Below are positions 35,603-44,214 of a DNA stretch of 64,000 nucleotides, one piece after another (the first letter of the stretch is position 1; each line of letters begins with the position of its first letter). This stretch comes from Sorangium cellulosum (GTDB taxonomy: Bacteria > Myxococcota_A > Polyangia > Polyangiales > Polyangiaceae). Position numbers and translations under genes: made by a program. Location of the stretch: assembly GCF_002950945.1 (NCBI RefSeq), contig NZ_CP012673.1, positions 3,452,501 to 3,516,500 on the forward strand. The letters are read 5' to 3'. The notes below the pieces were generated by a model. The model worked only from the letters and a program-made list of their open reading frames with translations. It ran no database searches and was not told where the DNA came from.

Positions 35603-35728
35603 GACACGTCCGGGGTCCTCATCGGGCGCACGCCGCCTCGTCCTGTCATGACACCTCCGGGGTCCTCATCGGGCGCACGCCGCCTCGTCCTTCCGTGGCA
35701 CGTCCGGGTCCTCATCGGGCGCCCCCTC
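35603..35728. repeat. 47-bp tandem repeat, nearly three copies
   Basis: Units begin at 35603, 35650 and 35697 with a 47-base period; the core CGGGGTCCTCATCGGGCGCA is shared by the first two, and the third has one base fewer and is cut short. A degenerate part-copy reaches into the start of the heparinase-like gene. It fills the gap between that gene and the glycosyltransferase gene. Confidence 0.8.
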
Positions 35729-35740
35729 CTCGCGCCGCGC

Positions 35741-36886
35741 TCATCCGGCGCTGACCACCTCGGGGAGCTCGACCGTGGCGTCGTCGCGGCCGGCCGCGCG
35801 CGCGGCGCGCCCGAGGAGCGCCGCGTACCGCGGCCAGACGACGTCGATGCTGTGGTTCTGCTCGATCTGCCGGTGGCCCGCCTCGCCCATGGACCGCGCG
35901 AGCGCCGGGTCCTCGAGCAGGGTGCAGAGCGCGTCGGCCATCGCGTCGGTGTCGCCGACCGCGGTGACGAAGCCCGTGCGGCCCGGCGTCACGACGTCCT
36001 GGATCGCGCCGACGCGCGTGGCCACGACGGGCAGCGCCGCGGACATCGCCTCGAGCATCGCGTTCGGCAAGCCCTCCGCGTGGCTCGGCAGGAAGAACAC
36101 GTCCGAGCGGAGGAGGTGCTCGAACACCTCCTCCCTGGGGAGCCACCCCTTGCAGTCCACGTGCGCCTCGATGCCCTTCTGCGCCGCCGCCGCGCGGAGC
36201 TCCGCCTCGTCGCGGCCGCCCCCGATCAACGTGAGCGTCGCGTCGGGCACCCGCCGGAGGACCTTCTCGAGCGCGTCGAGCGCGTCGAACACGCCCTTCG
36301 GGCGGTAGATCCACCCGACGTACACGATGCGCTTGCCCGGCGCGCCCCGCCGGGCGAGCCGCTCGCGGTCGACCATCGGGATCGCGTTCAGGATCTCGAC
36401 GACCTTGCCGCGGCCGCCCGGGAACGCCTCGAAGAAGCTCACCCAGAAGGGCCCCTGCGCCACGATCGCGTGGCAGCGCTCGACTACGCGCCCCATCCAC
36501 CACCGCATCAGGAAGCTGCGCTCGCACTCGTCCGCGATCGCGCCCGAGCTGAACCGGAGCACCGCGCCGCGCCCGAACGCGCTCGCGATGACGCCCATGA
36601 GCCCCTTCTCCACGGCGCTCAGGCCGTTCGACGCGAAGATGAGCGCGACGTCCGCGGAGGGCAGCAGCAGGGTGAAGGTCGCGAGCCGGTGCGCCGCGCT
36701 CCCGAGCCGCTCCACGAGCGACGGAGGGGGCGACGAGCGCATCGTGGTCGACATCGGGATCACGTCGACGAGATCCACGAGCGGGCTGTTCATGAGCGAC
36801 GAGGCCGCGGCGAGCTGCCCCCCCGTGTCGCCGCTGGCGAGGGGCTTCAAGCCGGCCACGAAAAGAACGCGAAGTTTCCTCGTCAT
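35741..36886 (-). CDS. GT4-family glycosyltransferase
   Basis: A 381-residue GT-B enzyme. The N-terminal domain begins KLRVLFVAGLKPLASGDTGG. The C-terminal donor-binding domain starts near VYVGWIYRPKGVFDAL, and the EX7E motif lies in HAEGLPNAMLEAMSAALPVV at about 281-300. It should transfer a sugar from a nucleotide donor to a growing glycan on the cytoplasmic side. It belongs to the minus-strand polysaccharide block. The ATG at 36886 gives the standard N-terminal beta-strand; its ribosome-binding site is weak. Confidence 0.88.
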   Translation of the reverse strand: MTRKLRVLFVAGLKPLASGDTGGQLAAASSLMNSPLVDLVDVIPMSTTMRSSPPPSLVERLGSAAHRLATFTLLLPSADVALIFASNGLSAVEKGLMGVIASAFGRGAVLRFSSGAIADECERSFLMRWWMGRVVERCHAIVAQGPFWVSFFEAFPGGRGKVVEILNAIPMVDRERLARRGAPGKRIVYVGWIYRPKGVFDALDALEKVLRRVPDATLTLIGGGRDEAELRAAAAQKGIEAHVDCKGWLPREEVFEHLLRSDVFFLPSHAEGLPNAMLEAMSAALPVVATRVGAIQDVVTPGRTGFVTAVGDTDAMADALCTLLEDPALARSMGEAGHRQIEQNHSIDVVWPRYAALLGRAARAAGRDDATVELPEVVSAG

Positions 36887-37028
36887 GAAGTGCCCGCCGT
36901 GCGCGCGCTCGCGCAGGCAAGATCGCCGGACGGGCGCGGCACTGTACCCGCCCTCCGCCGAGCCGCAAGCCCGTCCTGCGCGGCGATCCATCGCGCCGCG
37001 TCACCGCGCGGTCGCCGCGGGCGGCCGC

Positions 37029-38177
37029 TCAGGACGCCGCCTGCGCGTGCTCCCCGCGCTTCACGAGCGCCCCGCCCTTCCGCGCGAGCGCGGGCTTCTC
37101 GATGAGGCGCCAGGACGCGAGCGCCGCGAGCACCGTGAGGCCGAGCGCCGCGAGCAGGTGCGAGAGGCGGCCCACGAGGCCGAGCGCGATGAACACGTTG
37201 ATGATCACCATGTGGTAGAGATAGAAGCCGTAGGAGATGTCCTGGTGGCGGAGCGCCCTCGCGCTCAGCCAGGGCGCGCTGAACGCACCCGAGAGCACCG
37301 TGGCGGCCAGCATCGCCCGCGCGAGCGCGGTGAGCAGCGGGCCCCCCAGGATCTGCTGCTGCAGCGCCAGGGCGAGGGCGGTGTACGGCACGATCCAGAG
37401 CAGGAAGCGCCCGCGGAGCAGGCGCTCGACGACGTCCCAGTTGCGCTGCGCGAGCACCCCCAGGAGGAACATGTAGAGGTGCGGCGCGACGGTGACCTGC
37501 ACGACCTTGGTCTGCATCGCCTGGATCGGGCCGAACACGCCGGTGGTCATCGCGTAGCCCACGGTGAACGAGGCGAGCGCCACGAGGCCGAGGAGCGCGT
37601 TGCTGGTGCGCCGGGCGCGCCCCCGCACGAGCGCGCCGTAGAGGGCGGGGACGCAGACGTAGAAGGTGAGCTCGACCGGGATCGTCCAGAGGCTGCCGTT
37701 GAGCACGCCGATGCCGAACCCCCGCAGGAACGGCGGGTTGTAGAACTGCACGAGGGTGATCTGGCCGGCGAGCCACGCGGCGAACAGCGGCGAGAGCACC
37801 ACGTCGGGCGGCAGGAACCCGAAGGCCCCCGCGACGGCGAGCGAGATCGCGAGGCAGACCCACAGCGCGGGGTAGATCCGCAGCAGGCGCGCCCGGAAGT
37901 AGCTGCGCAGGTCGGGATTCCGCTCGTAGGACGCGGAGATCAGGAAGCCCGACACGACGAAGAAGATCGGTACGCCGGGGAACACCCGGAGCACCGCGGC
38001 GAGGTGCGCCCACACGCCCTCGGGCGGGACCTTCATGTGCGCGCTGGCGTGGAGGAGCGCGACCTGCAGGGCCGCGAGGATGCGCACCAGATCGAAGTTG
38101 TTCTCGCGCGCCGCGATGCGCGCCGCGGGGCGCGCCTCCGGCGGCGGTGTGAGGGGCTCGGCGAGGGCTTGTGTCAT
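37029..38177 (-). CDS. Acyltransferase 3 family (OafA/YrhL-like) membrane protein
   Basis: A 382-residue protein with ten or so membrane helices. The family N-terminal motif is NNFDLVRILAALQVALLHAS at about 27-46, followed by FFVVSGFLISASYERN and the RLLRIYPALWVCL helix. The catalytic His is in the ALLHAS position. It O-acylates sugars, typically acetylating surface polysaccharide. It is the first gene of the block; 142 bases separate it from the glycosyltransferase. Confidence 0.88.
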   Translation of the reverse strand: MTQALAEPLTPPPEARPAARIAARENNFDLVRILAALQVALLHASAHMKVPPEGVWAHLAAVLRVFPGVPIFFVVSGFLISASYERNPDLRSYFRARLLRIYPALWVCLAISLAVAGAFGFLPPDVVLSPLFAAWLAGQITLVQFYNPPFLRGFGIGVLNGSLWTIPVELTFYVCVPALYGALVRGRARRTSNALLGLVALASFTVGYAMTTGVFGPIQAMQTKVVQVTVAPHLYMFLLGVLAQRNWDVVERLLRGRFLLWIVPYTALALALQQQILGGPLLTALARAMLAATVLSGAFSAPWLSARALRHQDISYGFYLYHMVIINVFIALGLVGRLSHLLAALGLTVLAALASWRLIEKPALARKGGALVKRGEHAQAAS

Positions 38178-38326
38178 GGGCGGCGCCGGGGAGTCGTCGG
38201 TTCCTGTTACAGCGACCGCGGCCGTCGGTTCAAGGCTGCGGTCGCCGCTGACCTGCCCCGCCGGAGCGGCGTCGAGCAGCGCGCCGCTCGATCCGCCCCG
38301 TCGCGCGTCGCTGCGCGTCGCCCCGA

Positions 38327-39559
38327 TCACGCGGCGGCGTTCGCCACCGGCGACACGGGGAGCGCAACGAAGAACGTCGCGCCCTGGGAGACCACGCTCT
38401 CGACCCAGATGCGCCCGCCGTGCCCCTCGACGATGCGCTGCGCGATGGCGAGCCCGAGGCCCGTGGAGCGCTCGCCGCCGGTGCTGACCGTCCTCGCCCG
38501 GCCGAACGGGCGGAAGAGCTTGCCGATGTCCTCCGGCGCGATCCCGGGCCCCTCGTCCTGGACCGAGACGATCACCTCGGTGGTCCCGGGGGTGGCCCGG
38601 GCGCTCCGGACCCGCACGTGGATGGTCGTGCCGGGCGGGGAGTAATGGATCGCGTTGCTGATGAGGTTGTTGAGCACCTGCTCCAGCTTGTGGACGTCCA
38701 CGTCCACGCGCGGGACGCGCTCGTCGCTCTCCACGACGAGGCGCATGCTCTTCTGCCCGGCCAGCACCATGTTGAGCGCCACGTTCGACTCGACGAGCTG
38801 GACGACATCCGTGCTCTTCCGGTCCAGGTTCAGCTTGCCGAGCTCGATCATCGACACGTCGAGCAGATCGTTGATGAGCGAGAGCATGAATTTGCTCGAG
38901 CTCCTGATCATCTCGACGATCTCGACGCCGCCCTCCTGGAGCAGGGACCCGGGGGCCCCGCGCCGGTGCGTCATCAGCATGAAGTCGCTGTAGCCGAGGA
39001 TGACGCCCAGCGGGTTCCTGAGGTCGTGGGCCGCCATGCCGACGAAGCGGTTCTTCTCCTCGTTCAGCCGGATGAGCTCGGCGTTCTTGGCCGCGAGCTC
39101 CTCGTGCATCTGGACGAGCTGCCGGTTGCTCTCCTCGAGCGTGTCGGCGTACTGCTTGAGCTTGAGCTGGCTCCTCTTGTGCTCGATCGCGTAGCGGATC
39201 GTGCGCTCCAGGATCTGCGCGTCGAACCGCCCCTTCACCAGGTAGTCCGCGGCGCCCGCGCTCATCGCGGCCATGTCGATCGCCTCGTCGCCGACGCCGG
39301 TCAGCATGATGATCGGGATCGCGCAGCCGAGGTGGTTCGCCTCGTGCACGACCTCGAGGCCGGTGCGCGCGTCGAGCCGGTAGTCGAGGAGGCAGACGTC
39401 GTAGCCGCCGGCGAGCAGCGCGTCGATCGCCTCGTCCGACGTGCTCAGCCACGTCACGTCGTAGCGGGTCCGGGAGACCTCGCGCAGGAGCCGTCGCGTG
39501 ACGAGGTGATCGACCTCGTCGTCGTCAACCAGAAGGACCTTGAGCTCGCTGTCGTTCAT
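38327..39559 (-). CDS. Receiver-histidine kinase hybrid
   Basis: A 410-residue soluble protein. The receiver domain (about 5-125) has the acidic pair DDDE, phospho-acceptor Asp in CLLDYRLD (about 54) and Lys in DYLVKG. A coiled-coil (QLKLKQYADTLEESNRQLVQ) leads to the HisKA domain with His in MAAHDLRNPLG (about 177) and a HATPase with VLNNLISNAI, DEGPGIAPED and STGLGLAIAQ. A receiver placed before the kinase lets one system gate another. It lies 91 bases downstream of the kinase-receiver gene and probably acts with it. Confidence 0.9.
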   Translation of the reverse strand: MNDSELKVLLVDDDEVDHLVTRRLLREVSRTRYDVTWLSTSDEAIDALLAGGYDVCLLDYRLDARTGLEVVHEANHLGCAIPIIMLTGVGDEAIDMAAMSAGAADYLVKGRFDAQILERTIRYAIEHKRSQLKLKQYADTLEESNRQLVQMHEELAAKNAELIRLNEEKNRFVGMAAHDLRNPLGVILGYSDFMLMTHRRGAPGSLLQEGGVEIVEMIRSSSKFMLSLINDLLDVSMIELGKLNLDRKSTDVVQLVESNVALNMVLAGQKSMRLVVESDERVPRVDVDVHKLEQVLNNLISNAIHYSPPGTTIHVRVRSARATPGTTEVIVSVQDEGPGIAPEDIGKLFRPFGRARTVSTGGERSTGLGLAIAQRIVEGHGGRIWVESVVSQGATFFVALPVSPVANAAA

Positions 39560-39650
39560 CGGGAGCCTCGACGCTGCCGGCCAGGCGGGACATCGACCCT
39601 CGCGCGCCGGCTCTCGCCGCGCCGTTTGACGGTCGCGGTCAGGATTGTCG

Positions 39651-41177
39651 TCATCGCGGCCGGCGCTTCTGCTCGTTCGCGACACCGACGAGCGCACGCG
39701 CCAGGGTGATGAGCTGCCCCGCGTCGAACGGCTTGACGAGGAACGCCGAGGCGCCGAGGCGCGACAGGCACTGCCAGTCGGCCGCGCCCCCGGTCCCGGT
39801 CGCCACGATGATCGGGAAGTCGCCTCCCCGCGGCAGCTTCCGCACCGCGGCCGTCAGCGCGATCCCGTCGAGGCCTGGCATGTCGAGATCGAACACGCCG
39901 AGCGCCGGAGGGTTCGCCTCGATCGCGGCGAGCGCGGCCGATCCGTCCGGCGCCGTCTCGATCATCGCGCCGGGCAGCGCCTCGGCGAGCACGTTGCTGA
40001 GGAAGGCGCGGAACGCCGGGCTGTCGTCGGCGACCATGATGCGCGTCGTGGGCGCGTACGTCGGCAGGGCGCTGCGCGCGTCGAGCAGCGCCTCGCGCAG
40101 CGCGTCGGCGCTCGCCGTGCGCTGCTCCGGCTCCTTGGCCAGCGCGGCCAGCACCGGCGCGTCGAACGACGCCGGGAGGTCGGAGCAGAGCTCGCTCGGC
40201 GGGACCGGCGGCTGATACGCGTGCTGCATGACGAGGTCGATCGTGCTCGAGCTCTGGAAGGGCAAGCGGCCCGCGAGCAGGAAGTACGCGACCACCCCGA
40301 GCGCGTAGACGTCGATCCGCGGCAGCAGCGCCGGATCGAGCTGCCGCCCCAGCGCCACCTCGGGCGCCAGGTACGCCGGGGTGCCGGAGAAGGCGAGCTC
40401 GATCCGATCGCCGCGGGGGATCCGCTTCGCGAGGCCGAGATCCGCCACGACCACACGCAGCGCGCTGCCCACGAGGATGTTGCTCGGCTTGACGTCGCGG
40501 TGCGCGATGCCGGACGCGTGGATCGCCCCGACGCCCAGGCAGATCTGGTCGAGGATGCTCAGCGCCTCGTCGAGGCCGAGCCGGCCGCCCTTGCCGTGCA
40601 CGTAGGTGTCGAGCGTCACCCCGGGCACGTACTGCATCACGAAGTAAGGAGCATTGCCGTACTCGCCGAACGCGTGGATCTCCACGACGTTCGGGTGGTG
40701 GACACGCGCCATCGCCCGCGCCTCGGCGAGCAGCCGGGCCTGCATCTGCGCGTTGTCGAGCTGCTCGGGCCGGAGCAGCTTGATGGCGACGTCCCGCTGG
40801 AGCTGCTCGTCGCGCGCCAGCAGAATGACCCCCATCGCCCCTTCGCCGAGCCGCCCGATGACGCGATAGACGCCGCCCAGCAAGCTCCCGTCGGGAGGCA
40901 CCTGAATCGCGGCGCCGCCCTCGTGCATGCTCGATCGGGTTGCGGCGAGCGCCAGCTCTTCATCGCTGAGCGTCGAGCTGTCGCCGTAGCGTTCCACCAG
41001 CGGCTCCGGGCGCCCGGGAGACCGATCGCGCACCACGGTGTCGACGCCGGGCAGCGTATCCGCGGTGTCGGGCGCGAGCGGCGTCGGGGGACCGCCGCCG
41101 TTCTCGCTGCCGGAGCTGAGGCCAGGCGGGCCGTCCGCCGCGTCTACCATGGAGCGCATGATACGTGCCTGGCTCAT
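39651..41177 (-). CDS. Ser/Thr kinase fused to a C-terminal receiver domain
   Basis: A 508-residue protein. An acidic N-terminal tail (about 1-85) precedes the kinase domain: glycine loop GRLGEGAMG, Lys in VAIKLLRP, HRDVKPSNI, and DLG in place of DFG. The C-terminal receiver (about 385-500) has ADDSPAFRAF, phospho-acceptor Asp in VFDLDMPGLDG and Lys in AFLVKPFD. All key residues are present, so eukaryote-like and two-component phosphorylation meet in one chain. Several ATGs could start it (41177, 41159, 41150); none has a strong ribosome-binding site. Confidence 0.88.
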   Translation of the reverse strand: MSQARIMRSMVDAADGPPGLSSGSENGGGPPTPLAPDTADTLPGVDTVVRDRSPGRPEPLVERYGDSSTLSDEELALAATRSSMHEGGAAIQVPPDGSLLGGVYRVIGRLGEGAMGVILLARDEQLQRDVAIKLLRPEQLDNAQMQARLLAEARAMARVHHPNVVEIHAFGEYGNAPYFVMQYVPGVTLDTYVHGKGGRLGLDEALSILDQICLGVGAIHASGIAHRDVKPSNILVGSALRVVVADLGLAKRIPRGDRIELAFSGTPAYLAPEVALGRQLDPALLPRIDVYALGVVAYFLLAGRLPFQSSSTIDLVMQHAYQPPVPPSELCSDLPASFDAPVLAALAKEPEQRTASADALREALLDARSALPTYAPTTRIMVADDSPAFRAFLSNVLAEALPGAMIETAPDGSAALAAIEANPPALGVFDLDMPGLDGIALTAAVRKLPRGGDFPIIVATGTGGAADWQCLSRLGASAFLVKPFDAGQLITLARALVGVANEQKRRPR

Positions 41178-41480
41178 GCCTATCAACGACGAGTGACAAG
41201 TTCGACAGATGCGGACCAATGTGTGCGCCGCTGTCCGGCGGCGCGTGACCGTCCACCGCCGACCGTGCTGAAGATGCGCCCGCGCGGCGTCAAGTACAAT
41301 GTCAACTATGTGTCAGGATCGTCTGCGGTCCAGCGCCTGGGCCCGGGCGGCGAGCTCAGCGCTTGATCGAACGCGCACGCGCACGAGAACGCGCTCGCCG
41401 ACACCTGCGCCGCCTCGCGCGGGAGGAGCGGCGCGGGCCGCGGCAGCCTCTGCGGGAGCGCTCGCGGCTGCGGGTCCCGC
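41178..41480. other. Gene-free stretch with an AT-richer patch
   Basis: No protein-like frame. Bases 41290-41325 are AT-richer (CAAGTACAATGTCAACTATG) and contain three GTCA boxes, one of them reading TTGACA on the minus strand, which might promote the kinase-receiver gene, but I see no matching -10 box. The rest is GC-rich. Confidence 0.45.
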
Positions 41481-42284
41481 TCAGGCGGCCCCGATCTCGG
41501 CGAGGTAGGCCTTCGCGAGGTGGATGTTGTCGTTCTGGGAAGGGTGGAAGTCGCGGCGCACATACTCGCGGAGCCCGCGGAGGAACACGTTTTTCAGCAC
41601 GGAGTGTCGCCCCTTGATGGCGCGGCGCGGAGCCCGCTCGCTTTGGCCGAGCTCCTGCACGAGCAGGGCCGCGAGCGCGGCGACCCAGAACATCGTGAGC
41701 GTGAGCGTCGCGAGCGCGAAGCCTCGAATCCGGAGCGTGTAGCTCGGGTTGATCGTCTTCAGCACGTCGAAGGCGACGGTCTTGTGCTCGATCTCCTCGG
41801 CAGCGTGCCAGAGCAGGAGCGCCTTCGCGGTGGGATGGGCCGTGTCGAGCGTCCCGGCCGAGAGCGCGCCCTCCGCCATGAGCGCGGTGTAGTGCTCGAG
41901 CGCCGCGGTGACCGAGAGCCGGAGCTCGGGCGAGCACACGCGCTCGATGCCGTCGTAGGCGACGCGCTCGTAGGCGCGGAGGAACCGGTCGATCTCATAG
42001 CCCTGTTCCCGGAGCAGCTCGAAGAACCGCTCGTGCGCCTTCGCGTGATGGCCCTCCTGTCCGAAGAACGCCTTCATCTGCGCGCGCAGCGCCGGGTCCT
42101 GGATCCGCTCGGCGTACCGCGCGACGCTGCGGATGAAGAAGCGCTCCCCCGCGGGAAACAGCAGGTTGACCGCGTTGACGACGTGGGTCGGCACCGCGGC
42201 GCCCCCGAGCCAGTGGCGCGGGAGCCCCTCCTCGAACGACACGGGCGGCTTGCGCGGCGTGAAGGTCGATTGCTCGGCGACCAT
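41481..42284 (-). CDS. Metal-dependent hydrolase of the PF10118 family
   Basis: A 267-residue helical protein. The conserved metal ligands are visible: FFGQEGHHAKAHERFFE (about 76-92) and WHAAEEIEHKTVAFDV (about 165-180), a ferritin-like arrangement of Glu/His pairs. Hydrophobic helices near 190-215 may touch the membrane. The family is annotated as predicted metal-dependent hydrolase, substrate unknown. GAGAGG precedes the ATG. Single gene. Confidence 0.82.
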   Translation of the reverse strand: MVAEQSTFTPRKPPVSFEEGLPRHWLGGAAVPTHVVNAVNLLFPAGERFFIRSVARYAERIQDPALRAQMKAFFGQEGHHAKAHERFFELLREQGYEIDRFLRAYERVAYDGIERVCSPELRLSVTAALEHYTALMAEGALSAGTLDTAHPTAKALLLWHAAEEIEHKTVAFDVLKTINPSYTLRIRGFALATLTLTMFWVAALAALLVQELGQSERAPRRAIKGRHSVLKNVFLRGLREYVRRDFHPSQNDNIHLAKAYLAEIGAA

Positions 42285-42423
42285 CGTGTGTTCCTCTCTC
42301 CGGCCCGGGCCGCGCCCCGAGGCGCCCCACCCGGGACCTCCAGCGCGACCAGGGAACGAGCCGAGGAGCACCCTAGCAGCTATTGAACCGAAGTCAATAG
42401 CGCCCAGGCGGGTCGTTGCGGGG

Positions 42424-42861
42424 TCAGGGGTTGTAGCGGTTGCCGCTGCGGTAGCTCGCGATGGCGAGCTCCACGGGTCGGAAGAGCGGCGTGGGCGGCG
42501 CGTCGAGCGGGTACCAGCCCCAGCCGGCGATCTTGTGGGGCTCGCGTTCCTCGGGTTCGCCCTCGAACTCTTCTGCGAGCATCTGGATGTCCACGTAGTG
42601 CTTCCCGTAGGCGATGATGTTGCTCAGGCACAGGAAGGAGAGCTTCGTGACGACGAGGCCGCTTTCCTCGTGCACTTCGCGGATTGCGCACTCCTCGATC
42701 GACTCGCCGAGCTCGAGGTGGCCGCCGCACCACGAGTAGCTGCCGTCGCCGTGGCTGCCGCGTCGCCGCGCGAGGAGCACACGTCCTCCGCGCATCAGCA
42801 TGACGCCCACGCCCACCTGCGGCCGCTCTGCGGCGCTGTTCCTGACGATCTCCTCTCCCAC
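42424..42861 (-). CDS. Nudix hydrolase
   Basis: A 145-residue protein with a complete Nudix box, GGHLELGESIEECAIREVHE and on to ESGL at about 47-70, that fits Gx5Ex7REUxEExGU. It should cleave a nucleoside diphosphate-linked substrate. The N-terminal VGVGVMLMRGGRVLLARR strand and the GWGWYPLDAPP region are standard. GTG start with AGGAGG eight bases upstream. Confidence 0.87.
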   Translation of the reverse strand: MGEEIVRNSAAERPQVGVGVMLMRGGRVLLARRRGSHGDGSYSWCGGHLELGESIEECAIREVHEESGLVVTKLSFLCLSNIIAYGKHYVDIQMLAEEFEGEPEEREPHKIAGWGWYPLDAPPTPLFRPVELAIASYRSGNRYNP

Positions 42862-43399
42862 GGGACGCCTCCTCTTCCCAGCACGCCGCGGCGGCGCGCG
42901 CGGCCGGCCCTGTAGCATGGCTCTCCGGCGCTGCGCACGCCGGAGAGACAACGGCAATTGGCTCACCCACGGCCCGTCCCCCGTGCCGCCCGACGAACAC
43001 CCTCTCAGAGAACCTACCGAATCTCCATGGAATCCACCGCTCCCCCCATCTCAGCTCCCACGGTGAGCGCCGGCGGGTGGGTCCGCACTCGCCGACGTGG
43101 CGCGGGCGGGCGCGCCCAGCACCGACCGAGGTGCCATGAGCTCTCCGAGGGCTCGAGGTCCCAGGCGCGCCTCGTGTGGCGCGCAACGAGACGTCCCAGC
43201 GGGCAAGGCCCGAAGGGAGACACGCCGGGCGGTGTTCTCAGCGCAAGCTCCTTCGCCCCAGCCTCGCCGATTGGCCAGCGCCCGCCCGCGCCACGTCGGC
43301 GAGCGCGGACCCACCCGCCGGCGCGGCGCCGCTCGGAACCCCCCAAGGCCGCCACTTCCGATTGACTTTTCGGTGAACGCGCGTACCGTGCCAGTCCCG
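42862..43399. other. Divergent 538-base gene-free palindromic island
   Basis: No protein-like frame. It contains an 18-base copy (42970-42987) of the arm of the repeat at 166-327, with partial similarity for a further 20 bases, and the long inverted repeat 43067-43324. Arg/Pro-rich ORFs through it are spurious. Confidence 0.6.
43067..43324. repeat. 47-bp inverted repeat (46/47) with 164-base spacer
   Basis: Bases 43067-43113 are the reverse complement of 43278-43324 apart from one A/G difference. The spacer contains smaller palindromic blocks (GCGCGCC...GGCGCGC). A shortened version of the right arm occurs at about 88-112. The element lies between divergent genes and, with the 166-327 element, defines a repeat family. 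Confidence 0.85.
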
Positions 43400-44110
43400 A
43401 TGGATGTTTCCCTCCCCTGGGAGCTGAATCCCGCCCTCGACCAGAGCCGGCTTGTCCTTCTGGCGCAGACCGCGGTCGACGTCCGCAACAAGGCGTTCAG
43501 CGAGGCGAACCGCGAGGAAGGCGACACGAGCTGGGGTATCGGGTGCAAGGCGCACGAGCGGCTCGGCCACGCGCTCTGCCGGCTCGCGGAGAGCGGCAAA
43601 CACCCCTGGCTCTCGGTCCACCGGGACGGCCTGTACCTGATGCCGCTGATCGAGGGCGTCGCCGTGCGTGTGTACCGCGGCCCCGCCGACAAACCGTCGC
43701 AGCGGCACCTCGAGGCGGCCCGCATCGAGCACAACCGCCGCTCGGAGCCCCGCCAGATGGCGTTCTCGTTCATGGGGCAACCCGTCGAGCCGGATGGGCC
43801 GTGGTTCTGGATGATGGCCGTCGAGACGGACGTGGAGGGGAGGGCGCTCCGCGCCGTGTTCTTCCAGGCGAACGAGGCGGGGGGGACCCGGAACGCCTGG
43901 GAAGCCCCGGTCGAGGGCCTCTCCGCCGCGGCCCCGGTCGCCGCTGCGCCCGCAGCCGCCGCGCCTGCGCCGCCGGAAAAACCCGCGCGCCCCGCCCGCC
44001 CGCGCGCGGCCGCAGGCGCTTCCGCGAAGGGCGCGCTCCTGTCGCGCGACGGACGGCCCCTGTTCCAGGCGCAGACCGTGCCCCTGCCGCTCGTCATTCA
44101 ACCGAGCTGA
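43400..44110 (+). CDS. Hypothetical protein with Ala/Pro-rich tail
   Basis: A 236-residue protein. Residues 1-170 look folded (LVLLAQTAVDVRNKAFSEAN, WGIGCKAHERLGHALCRLAE, HPWLSVHRDGLYLMPLIEGV, WFWMMAVETDVEGRALRAVF) with mixed helices and strands. The last 65 residues are Ala/Pro/Lys-rich and disordered. I do not recognise the family. The stop codon lies inside the first unit of the 19-bp repeat, so a change in repeat phase would alter the C-terminus. Confidence 0.65.
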   Translation: MDVSLPWELNPALDQSRLVLLAQTAVDVRNKAFSEANREEGDTSWGIGCKAHERLGHALCRLAESGKHPWLSVHRDGLYLMPLIEGVAVRVYRGPADKPSQRHLEAARIEHNRRSEPRQMAFSFMGQPVEPDGPWFWMMAVETDVEGRALRAVFFQANEAGGTRNAWEAPVEGLSAAAPVAAAPAAAAPAPPEKPARPARPRAAAGASAKGALLSRDGRPLFQAQTVPLPLVIQPS

Positions 44111-44214
44111 GGGCTCCCAACCGAGCTGAGGGCTCCCAACCGAGCTGAGGGCTCCCAACCGAGCTGAGGGCTCCCAACCGAGCTGAGGGCTCCCAACCGA
44201 GCTGAGGGCTATCA
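44102..44214. repeat. 19-bp minisatellite, six copies, between convergent stops
   Basis: The unit CCGAGCTGAGGGCTCCCAA is repeated five times exactly, and a sixth partial copy runs into the PhzF stop. Each unit can form a small GAGC/GCTC hairpin. The array spans exactly from the stop codon of the plus-strand gene (44108-44110) to that of the minus-strand gene (44212-44214), leaving no other intergenic DNA. It may serve as a two-way terminator. Confidence 0.9.

Noticed and set aside
44102..44214. Possible CRISPR-like array
   Set aside because: The units are directly adjacent, without spacers, and no cas gene is near; it is a tandem minisatellite.
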